A program made the translations under genes and the position numbers. A model generated the notes under the pieces. That model had not been told where the DNA came from and did no database searches. It was given only the letters and a program-made list of their open reading frames with translations. From NCBI RefSeq assembly GCF_963169125.1, contig NC_084800.1, positions 145,882,397 to 145,946,396 on the forward strand: DNA of 64,000 bases, read 5' to 3'. Position 1 is the stretch's first letter, and every line of letters begins with the position of its first letter. This DNA comes from Humulus lupulus. Its lineage: Eukaryota; Streptophyta; Magnoliopsida; Rosales; Cannabaceae. Positions 23,601 through 35,438 of this stretch are shown here, piece after piece.

Positions 23601-25315
23601 CCAGTGTTTCTCTTGCTGACCCCAGCTCACAGTGGCCAAGTCCTTCAGCCCCGACACTCTTAGGCTGTTCATTTCATGCTCGCATGGCATTATCACAATT
23701 ATACAACTTATGTATTCAAATGCAGGGAATCTCAGTCCCAACATAACCACACAAGGGTGCAATTTTCTTACCTTTAATTCTAAATGGAGAAAATGAAATG
23801 GTTCCAAGCACGATCCTCAGCCCCGAGCCTTGGCGATAAAACTAGTCGCAATGTACAATGGCTAATTGTTTACTTCCAATCCAAATAAATACTTAGGAGA
23901 CTGCAAATGGCCTCCGGTACCTCAATTTCTACTAAACCGAGTAATAGAAATTGTCTCGAGTGCCTAGGTTCGAACCGCCAAGCTTTAACAATTCTAGAAA
24001 CAATTATAAGGCTAAAATCCCTAGGCGGGTCTGGCTTAGTGGGTCGTGACTTACCCCTAAGTCAGAGAGCAACCCAGGCCAAACAGGCCCCACACACCGC
24101 AGTGCCCAAGGGTTGAGTTGCGACGTGCCCCCTTCGAACCCAGAAAATCTGTGTTTCCACATGATTCTCCCATCCATGAACCTCAATACCTTAACCTAGA
24201 ATTTTACGTAAACAAATCTCCCCAATTCAACATCAAACTAGCTATGAATTCAAGATTAAATCACACATTTTAGACACCAAAACCTTAGCAATTATACCAA
24301 AACTCACTATCCCAATTCATGAGTCATAATTCATCACTAAAGGACCCAAACCAATCGATCATAGCACTCAAAACTAATCAGAAAACTCACGCCAATGCAA
24401 ACCAAAACTCTTAACACAAACCCAGCTGAATTCAGAGAATAAATCTAGAGTTCTTACCTCCAATTGTAGCCCTGTTTCCCAACAGTATCCTTGCACAAAT
24501 TCAGCTTAATTCCTCAGCCTAACCCAGCCAGAAATCAGTTTATTTTCCCTTAGCTTTTCCTCATGTGCTTTACTTCAACGTCCAACTCAATTACCCCAGC
24601 CTAAGCTCCTTCAATTCTCCAAATTGCTTCAGTTCTTTCTAGAGAGAGTGAGGAAGAAACATGAGTGAGAGAGAGATGAGAGTGATTTGAATGTTTCAGT
24701 GTTTCTTCTGGCTAAGTCTAGAATTAAAGGGAGTATATCATTAAATCCCTAAAAAGACTATTTTGCCCTCCCATATAATACTTAGCGCTTTAATTACTCT
24801 AAGGGTAAAATGGTCATTACCCCCAGTTCCCGCTAATTCCTAAAATGTTCCTAATATTTACCAATTAATCCCATCATCCAATTAATTATAATTATTCATC
24901 CAATATCTAATAAATCCTAAAATATCTTCTAAATTCTCAAAAATACCCTCAGGCTCCCCCGAGCCGGGTATTAATCATCGTTGTGACTATTTCGCTAATC
25001 CGCTCACTAGGACCGTCTCGAGCCATACTCTGCAAATATATCAACATGATAATGTGGCCTCAACAATTTATCACATATAATCACATTTACGCCCTCAACG
25101 GGCCAAAATTACAAATATGCCCCTTATAAGCTATAACGGGCCCACATGCATATATAATACTCACAAACATGAATGTCACAAAGTCATATAATCATATTAA
25201 TCATACATGCCACATAATCATGCATCTAACCATTTAAATCACCCATATACCAATTATGCCCTCCCGACACGCTAATCAAGGCCCTAAAGCCTTATAGTGA
25301 TTTTGGGTCGTTACA
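20614..25315 (-). repeat. C 3' LTR, interrupted by solo LTR S1
   Basis: Plus-strand reading starts TGTAACGCC at 20614 and ends GTCGTTACA at 25315; the polypurine tract adjoins at 25316. Removing S1 and one ATTTT copy leaves about 2.3 kb. Its two parts (20614-20738, 23114-25315) join at a place where related LTRs are continuous (AGGGTTAAAA followed by TTGGTCATAAA). Confidence 0.85.
20739..23108 (+). repeat. S1: Tekay-like solo LTR inside C's LTR, opposite orientation
   Basis: It begins TTTAACGACCC (from TGTAACGACCC) and ends GGGCGTTATA, with identical ATTTT copies at 20734-20738 and 23109-23113. No internal element region is present, so it is a solo LTR left by LTR-LTR recombination. It belongs to the same family as the LTR it sits in but in reverse, giving long inverted repeats. 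Confidence 0.88.
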
Positions 25316-25330
25316 ACTATCCCCTCCTAC
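25316..25330 (-). other. C polypurine tract
   Basis: On the minus strand CAGTAGGAGGGGATAGT lies directly before the 3' LTR start TGTAACGACC. Confidence 0.8.
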
Positions 25331-25562
25331 TGAGAATTTCGTCCTTGAAATTTACTTGAATAACTTGGGATACTAATCTCACATCGCTGACTCAAGCTCC
25401 TAGGTCACTTCCTCGACCTTGCTATTCCTCCATATCACTTTGACTAGAGGAATCGTCTTGTTCCGTAGAACCTTGTCTTTTCTATCTAAGACATGAACCA
25501 GTCGCTCCTCATAAGACAAATATGTCCATATTTCTATGTCCTCATACTTCAATACATGAGTC
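25331..25562 (-). pseudogene. int: C integrase C-terminus / chromodomain, part beyond insert E
   Basis: Minus strand: HVLKYEDIEIW, LSYEERLVHVLDRKDKVLRN, IPLVKVIWRNSKVEEVT. This is the chromodomain-like tail of Tekay/Del integrase, parallel to B's copy at 29040-28837. It is cut at 25562 exactly at a GAGTC target duplication and continues in frame at 50042. The ATG at 25615 lies in E's LTR and is not real. Confidence 0.85.
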
Positions 25563-26342
25563 TGATAAACGAGTTTTGGGCTCGTATATGGTCTAGTTTT
25601 TGGGAAAGTTTTCATTAGTTTAGGGCTATTTTATTGCAGAATTATGCTTGTTTGTTCATGTTTTAGGTTTTTGATGCTAAGATGGTGAAAAGAGTGGAAT
25701 GAAGTGAGTTATTTTGGAAGAAATCGAGTCTTTCAGGAGAAATAGGTCCGAGTACTGTTTCTGTGGATAGTGCTACAATGCTATCATAGTGGCGCTACAG
25801 CACTAGAAAGGCGATCTTAAATCTTTTGTTTCTGTCAATAGCGTCCTAGTGCTACAAAACAAGCGCCACAGCGCCTGAAGGTTCTGAAGAGTAGCGTCGT
25901 AGCGCTACAATACTAGCTACAGTACTCGTACCTCAATTTTTGATGCAATTTGATTTTGTTAATGGCACTACAACGCCCAAAACCTAGCGCTACAACGCTA
26001 TCGACACGGTTTTGAGATTTTTTTAACCACTTTTAGAAGGACAAAATGGTCTTTTCAATTGGGAGCATTGGAAAACTATTTAAAGGACATTATTTTGCGA
26101 ATTTAGCAGGCAGTTTTAGTTGTATAAACCCTAGATCCAGAAAAGACTGCTGTAATTAGATTTCTTTTTCTGGTTTATTACTTTCTAGATTTCTTCTTCA
26201 TCTGAATTTTTTAGGTTATTTTCTATGAATAATTATTTGAATTTTATTTTCATAATGTTAGCTATGAACCAAATATTTATCTAGGGATTAATGTAGTCAC
26301 TTGAATTTTAATTTAATTTTACTAAGATGTTATATTGATACT

Positions 26343-28800
26343 TGTAACGCCCTGGTTACTCCAAGACTGTTACTGTGAGCTTTGAACCATGCTTAACTTG
26401 CTAATCGAGTCCTTTGGTTATAAACGTGCATCTAGGTGTTATTAACAGGCTAAGGTGAAAAACTATTCAAAAGGAAATGATATATTTTATTTAAAACATA
26501 AAACTGTTCATGTGCCAATAAAAACGCTTACAAGTTATTTACAAAACCAAATGGTCATTACAGTGTAAAAATTACAACTCGCCGACCTAAGCGGCAAAAA
26601 TAGGGTTAACCTCCTAGTTCCTCCGAGAAACTCCTTGGCCGTGGTGGTCAAGCGACCACATATGTACACATCACCACCTAATCTCTCCACTCAAGGATGG
26701 GTGAGTTTTTCTTTCCCTTTACCTGCACCACATAGAACCCATGAACCAAAGCCTAGAAAGAAAACTCATTACTGCATGTAAATAATATCAAATGATAATC
26801 ATACAAAGCTTATAACTCTGAAAGACGAGTAAATAACACTTTCAGGTTCTGTTTAACCATGATGGGGCTTAAGCCCTAATCAGATGAATGATAGATGAGC
26901 AAGTCACAAACGTAAACCAGATGAGTGACTGATGAGTAAGTCACTAGCGTAAACCAGATGAGTGACTGATGAGTAAGTCACTAGCTTAAACAGATGAGTG
27001 ACTGATGAGTAAGTCACTACTGGGCACAACACCCATAGCCATTTGACGATGCTATCACCTGGGCCTTCTGGCCCTGGCTCTAAGTGACTAGCCATAGGCT
27101 AGACAAGCGATTTTAGTTTTTATCGAACTTGAGGTCGGTCCGAAATTAATGCTCATGATGAGTCATTCAATGCAGATGTGATTAGTTCTAATCTTTTCGG
27201 CTTGCGTTAAACATGCTAATTCCGTTCTTAACTCTTAAGCCAATACTATATGACCAGTGCTCAATACTACTGCCAAACTTGACAAGTGAGTCACAGCTTC
27301 ACAGTTAATACTGACACCATTGCAAATTCTGACTAGTTAGTCAGTGCCATTCACAAGTAAGCGAGATTTGATAATACTTTGATATGCAATCAATGTCCAC
27401 ATTTAAACACTCAACATGCCTCAATGATAGCCATGTATGTCACATATGGGCTACAGTTTCCTTACCTTTGGTTCGAGCGAGAAATAGTAAAAAAACGACC
27501 CTTGAGAACAATCGACCTTTTGATTCCTTAGCGTTTACCTAGTCATAACCAATTATAACTTCCATTAATGAAAATCCACAATAAGAGGGTCTTGACCTAA
27601 ACCTCACACCCGGGACCCCGAATTGTACCCCAACGGTTAGTAGATTCGATCCCGAGCCTTAAGAAATGAAACCCCGAGCAACAAACCCTTAAAAATGCCC
27701 AAAACAGGATTCAGGAAAAACAAGGTAGTGCTATCCCCTTAGCGCCTCAACACCCTTCGTAGAGAAGATTTTCGCCTGGCTAGCGTTGTAGAGCCCAGTG
27801 ATGGGCGTTGTAGTGCTACAACCACGGTTTTCAAACGTGGTTTTCCCATCCTTCAACACCACCATTTCCAACCTGAATAACAAGCTTCCAAACCTCATTT
27901 TAAGTCCCAAAAATACCCAAAAATTATCTACACATGTCCTAGGCATCATAACCCAAGTAACCCTAGCCTAAAACTCCCATCAATTCCCATTGTCCAACCT
28001 AGAAATCCAAGCTCAAATCCAAAACGAAAATAGAGCAAACCAGAGTTTTTAATGGCTAGAAACTTACCTCAAGCTCAGTTTAGAACCCTCTTCAATGGTG
28101 GAACAAAATCCTAATCCCTCAATGTCCACATCCCTAACTTTAATCCTCAAAAGGAGCTCAAAAATCCAAGACGAAAATGAAGAGAAAATGAGGAGGAAAA
28201 ATGTACGGGGGAGAAAGAACTTACTCTATTTTGGCTAAGCTTCTACAGCCTTCAATGGTTTATACATATCCTAGGGTAAAAAGACTAAATTGCCCCTAGG
28301 TTATTTAAAGTCTTCTAAAGGCTCCCAATGATAAAACTGTCCTTTCCCGCCTATTTTGTTAATCATAATTAACACCCTCCCATTCCCGTTATTCCCAATA
28401 TTCTCAAATACCATTAATTCACATACTATTACCCTTTAATTCCCGGCAAAGTTCTAATCACCTAATTTCCTTGAGACTCACCCCGAGCCCCGAACTTAAT
28501 CCCGTTATGACTAAACCGTTAACTAGTACTAAAAGATCGTCTCATGCCAAATGGCTCGAACAAATCCACATTATAATGTGGCCTCAACAATAGTTCATTG
28601 ACACGCATACAACTATACAATTACGCCCTCAACGGGAAATATTACCAAAATGCCCCTATGATGAAATGTGGACCCAAATATAGATAATATAATTCACATA
28701 GACATGCATATAATAATTTAATAGCATAATAAATCAATTATCGCCCTCCAGGCCTCCAAATTCAACCATTACACAACATTAGGGATTTTTGGGCATTACA
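26343..28800 (-). repeat. B 3' LTR (2458 bp)
   Basis: Plus-strand ends TGTAACGCCC and GGGCATTACA. It pairs with 35439-37852 and shares the 37-bp minisatellite, the GGGATTTTTGGGCATTACA end and the TTGGTTATAAAC block. The polypurine tract adjoins at 28801. Confidence 0.92.
26881..27018. repeat. 37-bp minisatellite in B 3' LTR (about 4 units)
   Basis: Units start at 26881, 26918, 26955 and 26991 (CAGATGAGTGACTGATGAG, then TAAGTCACTAGC). The same array is in the other LTR at 35974-36110, so it was present before insertion. Confidence 0.85.
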
Positions 28801-28815
28801 ACTATCCCTTCCTTA
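28801..28815 (-). other. B polypurine tract
   Basis: Minus strand TAAGGAAGGGATAGT directly before the 3' LTR. Confidence 0.8.
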
Positions 28816-28829
28816 CGGAATATTCGTCC

Positions 28830-30288
28830 TTGAAATTTACCTGAACAGCTTGGGATACTGATTCTGCATGCCTGACTCCAGCTCCCAGGTTGCTTCCTCG
28901 ATCTTGCTGTTCCTCCACAATACCTTAACCAAAGGTATCGTCTTATTCCTGGGGACCTTGTCCTTTTTGTTAAGTATCTGGACTGGCCATTCCTCAAAGG
29001 AGAGATTTGCCTCAAGCTCCAGATCTTCAAATCTCAAAACATGAGTCACATCAGATACATACCACCAAAGAACAGAAACGTGAAACACGTTATGCACGGC
29101 TGATAATGTCGGTGGTAAAGCTAACCTGTAAGCCACCTGACCAATCCTCTCCAGGATCTTAAATGGACCTACAAATCTAGGGCTCAGCTTGCCCTTCTTC
29201 CCAAATCTCCTCACCCCTTTCCATGGCGAGACTCTAAGGAAAACAGAGTCTCCCACCTGGAACTCCACTTTTCTGCACTTGGGATCTGCATAACTTTTCT
29301 TTCGACTGTGAGAAGCAAGCATTCAAGCTCTAATCTTCTTAATGGCCTCAGTGGTCCTCCGAACTGCCTTAGGACCCAAGTATCTCCTTTCACCTATCTC
29401 ATCCTAATGAATGGGAGATCTGCATTTCTTACCATACAACATCTCATAAGGTGCAACCCCAATGGTAGACTGATAACTATTGTTCTAGGAAAACTATATC
29501 AAAAGTTGATACTTACTCCAGGATCCACCAAAGTCCAGCACACATGCTCTGAGCATGTCTTCTAATATGTGGATCGTCCTCTTAGATTGTCCATCTGTCT
29601 AAGGATGATAAGCAGTACTGAACTTCAACTTTTTTCCCATGGCTTTCTGTAAACTCCCCCAAAACATAGAAGTAAGAGTGGGGTCCTGATTTTACACGAT
29701 CGACCTTGGAGTTCCATGGAGGTGCACGATCTCTCTCACGTAGTGATCTGCATACTGGTCAAGCGTATATGTAGTCCTCACTAGCAAGAAGTGAGCTAAC
29801 TTGGAGTAGCGATCCACAATAACCCAAATAGAATCATGCTAACCAACAATCCTGGGTAACCCCACCAAGAAATCCATCGTGTTGTCCTCCCATTTCCACT
29901 ATGGGATATCCAGAGGCTGCAATAACCTTGCTATCCTCTGATGCTCAGCCTTGACCTGTTGACATGTCAAGCACTTAGCCACATACTCCTCTGCATCCCT
30001 CTTCATCAAGGCCATCAATACAATGATCTCACATCCTGATACATCTTTGTGGTGCCTGAATGCAAAGAATAAGGTATACTATGAGATTCATCCAGAATCT
30101 CTCAACTCAAAGCAGTGTCTAACGGAACACATATCCGACACTTGTATCAAAAAGCCCAAATAAGATACTGAATAATCTCCGGATACTCTAGCCAAAACAT
30201 CTTCTCTAATCTTGATCAGTTGTGGATCACTCAACTGACCCTCCTTGATTCATTCCAACAGTGTAGACTGCAGCATAATATTGACCAG
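28830..30288 (-). pseudogene. int: B integrase with chromodomain
   Basis: Minus strand: zinc-domain end CLTCQQVKAEHQRIA near 29960, core TMDFLVGLPRIVG near 29870 (first Asp). The second catalytic region reads as a stop followed by NQDPTLTS near 29690, so its Asp is lost, and the Glu position is Lys (DGQSKRTI near 29590). From 29322 the frame is long and clean: [54 protein letters not shown], then the chromodomain ([37 protein letters not shown]) to about 28840. The chromodomain targets integration to heterochromatin in this group. Confidence 0.87.
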
Positions 30289-31128
30289 CTAGTCCACCAA
30301 CAATTCAATACCAGCTCTGGTCATATCATCTGCTAACTCTCTGGCTGTCAGCCTCACACTATAAATCTGTCCCAAACCCTTGAGGCTTAAAGCATTAGCT
30401 ACCACGGTGGCTTTTCCTGGATGGTACAAGATCTCACAATCATAATCCTTCACTAACTCCAGCCAATGCCTTTGTCGCATATTCAGGTCTTTCTGCGTGA
30501 AGAAGTATTTCAGGCTCTTATGGTTAGTGTAGATCTCACACTTCTCCCAATAAAGGTAATGCGTCCATACCTTTAAAGCAAAGAGCACAAACACCAATTC
30601 TAAATCATCAGTAGGATATCTCTGTTCATACTCCTTCAACTGACATGAGGCATAAGCAATCACCTTCCCTGGCTGCATCAGAACACAACCCAAACCCTAA
30701 TGTGAAGCATCACAATAAATTACAAACTTCTCCTGATCTGTTGGAAGACTCAGAACCGAAGCTGTATTCAATCTGTGCTTCAGTTCCTGGAAGCTGTTCT
30801 CACACCTGTCGGACCACACAAACCTTTGATTCTTGCGTGTCAGCTCAGTCAATGAAGTAGCAATCTTAGAGAACCCTTCCACGAAACACCTATAATAACC
30901 AGCCAATCCAAGGAAACTTCTCACCTCAGAAGCATTCTTTGGCCTTGGGCAATCTCTGATTGCCTCGATCTTAGCTTAATCTACTTTAATCCCCTCCTTA
31001 CTGACAATGTGCCCTAGAAAAGATACCTGAGATAGCCAAAACTCACATTTCTTGAACTTTGCAAACAGTTTGTGTTCCCTCAGTCTCTATAGAACCAACC
31101 TCAAATGCTGCTCATGCTCTTAATGTGA
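30289..31128 (-). pseudogene. pol: B RNase H and RT connection
   Basis: Minus strand: [20 protein letters not shown] near 30920, FVIYCDASH near 30725 (first acidic residue), a stop at 30697-30699, then [20 protein letters not shown] near 30660 (where E-L is usual in the next motif), [20 protein letters not shown] near 30550 (family TDHKSL, here TNH), and [20 protein letters not shown] near 30480. The Asp to Asn change at TDH probably kills RNase H. Confidence 0.85.
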
Positions 31129-31810
31129 CTAAGAATATACCAGGATATCATCTATGAAGATGATCACAAACTGGTCCAGATAATCCTTGAACACTCTGTT
31201 AATCAAATCCATAAAAGCAGCTGGGGCATTAGTCAATCGAAAAGACATGACTAACAACTCAAAATGCCCATACCTAGTGCAAAAAAAAGTCTTTGGTATG
31301 TCTCCCTCCTTGACCCTCAACTGATGATAACTAGAACAAAGGTCTATCTTTGAGAACACCCTTTTACCTTGCAACTGATCAAACAACTCATCTATCCTTG
31401 GCAGATGATACTTTTTCTTAATTGTTAGCTTATTCAGTTCTCTGTAATGATTGCGCATCCTCAGAGAACCATCTTTCTTCTTCACAAAAAGAACTGGCGC
31501 ACCCCAAGGTGAGAAACTAGATCTGATAAAACCCAAATCCAGCAGCTCTTGTAACTGTACTTTCAGTTCTTTTAACTCAGCTGGGGCCATTCTGTAAGGT
31601 GCTCTAGACACTGCCTCCGTCCCTGGTGCCAGTTCTATCACGAACTCAATCTCTCTGTGTGGTGGAAATGCTGGAAAATCTTCTGGAAACACATCTAGGA
31701 ACTCACAAACTAATCAGGTCTCTTCTGGTCTCACTGGCATGACCTGAGTGGTATCCACCACACTGGCTAAGAATCCTATGCAACCTCCTTGCAATAGATC
31801 TCTATCCCTC
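31129..31810 (-). pseudogene. pol: B reverse transcriptase core
   Basis: Minus strand, open from 31692: [60 protein letters not shown] near 31470, [20 protein letters not shown] near 31360 (first Asp), [20 protein letters not shown] near 31215, and [11 protein letters not shown] near 31150 (catalytic DD). All motifs are intact within this 187-codon frame. The linker to protease at 31700-31810 contains a stop near 31714. Confidence 0.88.
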
Positions 31811-33800
31811 ATAATAGAAATCATAGGTATATGGGGTCCATGCACAGTACGAACAAACACAAAGGAACCTCACCCCCATGCTCAAAGGTGACCATCTTCC
31901 TTCTGCAATCAATGGTTGCCCCATACTTTGCTAACCAATCCATACCCAGAATCATATCAAAGTCAGTCATAACTAACATTATCAAATCCATTGACAACTC
32001 TTTGCCCTCCACTAACACTGGTAAAGATCTAACTCATGTCCTGGATGCTACCAACTCCCCTGTGGGTAACAAGGTTCCAAATTCCACAACATAATAATCA
32101 CATGGTCACAGTTAGGGCTGGGCATTTTTGAGATTGCACTGACCAAATCGGGCACCCAACCTGAAAATGGGCCGACCAAGCCTAACAATTGCAGGCCGAA
32201 GCCCATTCGATCCTTTAATATAATAACCCAGATTTAATTGGGCCAGCCATGGCCCAATATATTCCTAACCCATACTACCCAACTCGGACCGACTACCCAC
32301 CCTAAACTAAACACTAAAAGTACAATACATATTACATACATAACAGATAACACATTACCCCCTGCCTTGCCTTTTCTTCTCAACGGCTGCACCACCAGCA
32401 CTCCAGACCAGAGCTCACGTCAGTCCACTCCAGGTGGCTCCAGTCCAGCAGGCGAGCTCACGTTGTCGTCGGTGAAGCTGACACGACGAAGCTCCTCGGC
32501 ACGAAGCTCCAACTCTAGACTAGGCGGGCAATATATATATTATGTAATATATTATCTTAATATATATAAGTATATATATATCAAACGAAGGAATATATAT
32601 ATATTATTTGAATATATATAAGTATATATATATAACTAACGTATTATCTGAATATATAAATTATGTATATATATTTATAACTATTAGTATATATATAAAA
32701 CTAACATATAATATATATAGACACGACAAACTCTGAATTATATATATATATGCAATTTGTATTATTATTTTGATTTTTTCAAACTAACTAAAAATGCTCG
32801 TTATATTCTGTCATATGATTTCTTTTATTAAAATTGTTAATTGTATTTTATATTATTGCTAAACTATGTTATTTTTATACACTAGGAGGATCTGATTGGT
32901 ACTGTCAGTCAAAGCCTAAAGAATGAGGAGAAATATTGTTGTCAAAGTGTTAAATCTCAAGGAATAGATAGGTATATTTTTTCTATAATTATTTGATTAA
33001 TAGTGTTTTGCTTTTGATGATGATTTACGAACATATTGGTTGTTGAAATATGTGATTATTTGTGCATATATTTGTTTATTTGTTAAGTGCTGAGGTAAGT
33101 GTTAAATATTATGATATTTGCTCAAAATTATACAATACAAGTGTTGAAATATTTTGATATTTGCTTAAATAAATTAAAATTAGTGGTGAAACAAGTAATT
33201 GCCTTTGAATTGTAGACAACAAACTTAAGGACAAAGCGACAACAAAAGAGAAGACCAATGCACCCATCGCCATTTTTCATTGATGGATTCAAGCTTTTTT
33301 TTACTCTATTTAAATTTCTATGAACTATCTACGTACTTTCAAGGATGATTGTAATGATTTTAAGACTTGTGTTTCAAATTTGGATGACTGTAATATTTGA
33401 GTTGTTAAGTACTAACTAGTAGTAAAAACTACTAATACATTATTTTCTTCATTTTAGATTTTAATTTTATCATATTTTCTACATTATTGTTTAGATTTTG
33501 AAAAGATTTTTTTAAATGGGTTATAACCCAACCCATCCCTTAGGGTAATTAGTAGGGTTGGGTTATATATTAAAAATGTTTTAAATGGGTTAGAATTTTC
33601 TAGGCCAATGTAATTGGGTTGGCTCATTCAAACACCCCCAACCCAACCCATGCCCAGCCATATACACAGTCTATCAATAATTCTACTAGCAAAAAAAGAA
33701 TGTGTAGCACCAGAATCAATCAAAAAATTATAAGGGGTTCCAGCACTAAGAAGCTGACCTGTAAATACTGAGGGTGAAGCCTTAGCTTCTGTTTGTGTCA
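31811..33800 (-). pseudogene. pol: B protease, split by hAT-like element
   Basis: The upstream half lies at 33800-33663: YNFLIDSGATHSFFASRIID near 33720, with the active site DSGAT intact. The downstream half lies at 32112-31811: GKELSMDLIMLVMTDFDMIL and GMDWLAKYGATIDCRRKMV. Between them is the 1550-bp hAT-like insert, flanked by matching CACAGT target ends. The order and motifs match C's protease at 52270-51950, which lacks the insert. Confidence 0.87.
32113..33662. mobile_element. hAT-like non-autonomous DNA transposon in B
   Basis: Terminal inverted repeats are TAGGGCTGGGCAT at the left and ATGCCCAGCCATA at the right, one mismatch. Target copies are GTCACAGT (32105-32112) and TACACAGT (33663-33670), 8 bp with two differences, as expected for hAT. 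Subterminal regions hold many GGGTTGGGTT/AACCCAACCC motifs. The interior has an AT microsatellite (about 32527-32760) and no transposase, so it needs a helper. Confidence 0.8.
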
Positions 33801-35423
33801 ATGCAAACACTCGAGCTAGGGCCGAGCTGTCCGCTTTTCTAGGTTCTTCCTTTGTTGCCTTAGGGCAATCTTTCTTGAAATGACCCACTGCTTCACACAA
33901 GAATCAGGCCTTTGCACTACACTCTCCCAAATGATGCCACTTGCACCTAGGGCATTCAGGACGAGTCTTCCATGCTTCACTATAACCCTAACAACCCATT
34001 GAAATACCACGGGGTCGCCTATCAGGATCTAGAGCTGAGAAGGTGTCAGGAACTTTCCTCTTCCGATCACTGGGATGTCCACCCCTATCAGATCCCACAA
34101 ATGGAGAACCTATCCTCCTGAACTCCTTTCTGGCTGCATTGTCTCGCTAGATCTTGTTCTCTGAACTCCTTTCTGGCTGCATTGTCTAGCCAGATCTTGT
34201 TCTCTGCAGTCTCAGCTGTGAGTGCCTTCTCAACCACCTGTGCAAAGGTTGTAACCCTTGCTTCAGTGGTAATACGAACGTCCCAGGCTAGTTTAGGCTG
34301 TAGCCCCTAGAGAAACCTCTCCCTTCTGGTCCCGTCATTGGGCACCAGCTCCATGGGAAACTTTGCCAACCGATCAAACTTAAGGGCATACTCAGTCACT
34401 GATAAACTTCCCTGAAGTAGCTTGATAAACTCATCAACTTTTGCAGCCTTATTGGCATCATGTAGTACTTCTCATTGAATATAGTCTAAAACTTTTCCCA
34501 TCTCAGGGCATTGATGTTTCTGGTCTGGAATATAACCTTCCACAAAATTCTGGCATCCTCCCGAAACATATACGTTGCAAAGGCCACCCTCTCATTACAA
34601 GTCACCCTCATGAAGTCAAGGATAGTTGTAATCATGCTCATCCACTACTCAGCTTTACCAGGATCTGCACCACCTTCAAACGCTGAAGGTTGTTGCTTCC
34701 TGAACCTTTCATAAAGAGGCTCCCATTTATTTCCAACCTTTGGCAGTTGCTCAACTGTTGGCACCAATATAGAGGGTGCCTCAGGTACACTGGCTACTAC
34801 AGGAACCTGCTGTTGTCTCAGTAGGTAAATTTCTTCTCCTTGCCTTAATACTGTAGCCTGCAAATCATTAAGCAAATACTACCAGTTCTCAGAAGTTGGT
34901 TGTGGAACTTGATTATGGTCATTCTTCTGACTGTTCCTGTTATTCTGGCCTTTATCTTCCTGACCAGCTGATGAATCTGTCTATCTTGGAATCATTCTTA
35001 CAACTTAAACCTTGCTGCAACAGTCAATATGGCCAGTTAGGTAGTGATAACTAAACCTCTTGTCACCTCACGGTCCAAGAACAAGAAGATAATTACCATA
35101 TTCCACAGTTATACAAGTATACAGATGGATATATGATTATAGCATTTAGCATTTAACATGTATCAAAATAATAATTCACAGTGAACAATACTAATAAGCA
35201 TGTTCCAGCAATATCAGTACTAATAAGCACATTCTTACTGATGATGCAGTATTCAAGGAACAACCTTATGAAGTTATCTCATGTAGATAGGTAAAGCATT
35301 TATACAATATTTAAGCAATTAAATATATAACCACATAAATAGTTACGAAACCATAAGTCGAGCTTGTCTTCAGTGGTGAGTGTACATGCCCAGCCAGTCT
35401 ACAGGAACCTTAAACCTTGGCAC
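33801..35423 (-). pseudogene. gag: B gag with zinc knuckle and a 43-bp duplication
   Basis: Minus strand. An N-terminal helical piece is at 34875-34800 (VLRQGEEIYLLRQQQVP), the capsid domain at about 34740-34380 (PLYERFRKQQPSAFEGGADP, then WMSMITTILDFM, RVAFATYMFREDARILW), and the knuckle at 33950-33860 (CPRCKWHHLGEC, CEAVGHFKKDCP). A 43-bp tandem duplication at 34118-34203 shifts the frame. Stops occur near 34645, 34480 and 33900. 34890-35423 is leader without recognisable coding. Confidence 0.8.
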
Positions 35424-35435
35424 GCTCTGATACCA
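35424..35435 (-). other. B primer binding site (initiator Met tRNA)
   Basis: Minus strand TGGTATCAGAGC, three bases inside the 5' LTR, is the classical plant primer site complementary to initiator methionine tRNA. Confidence 0.93.
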
Positions 35436-35438
35436 AGT

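Noticed and set aside
23556..23807. 83-codon minus-strand frame in C's LTR
   Set aside because: Lies within LTR sequence shared by S1 and the 12437-14709 piece, without a conserved frame.
26881..27018. Regular 37-bp repeats as a possible CRISPR array
   Set aside because: Units are directly abutting without unique spacers, in a plant LTR, and duplicated in the partner LTR.
32238..32621. 127-codon plus-strand frame in the hAT-like element
   Set aside because: Threonine/serine-rich, ends in an AT microsatellite, no transposase motif.
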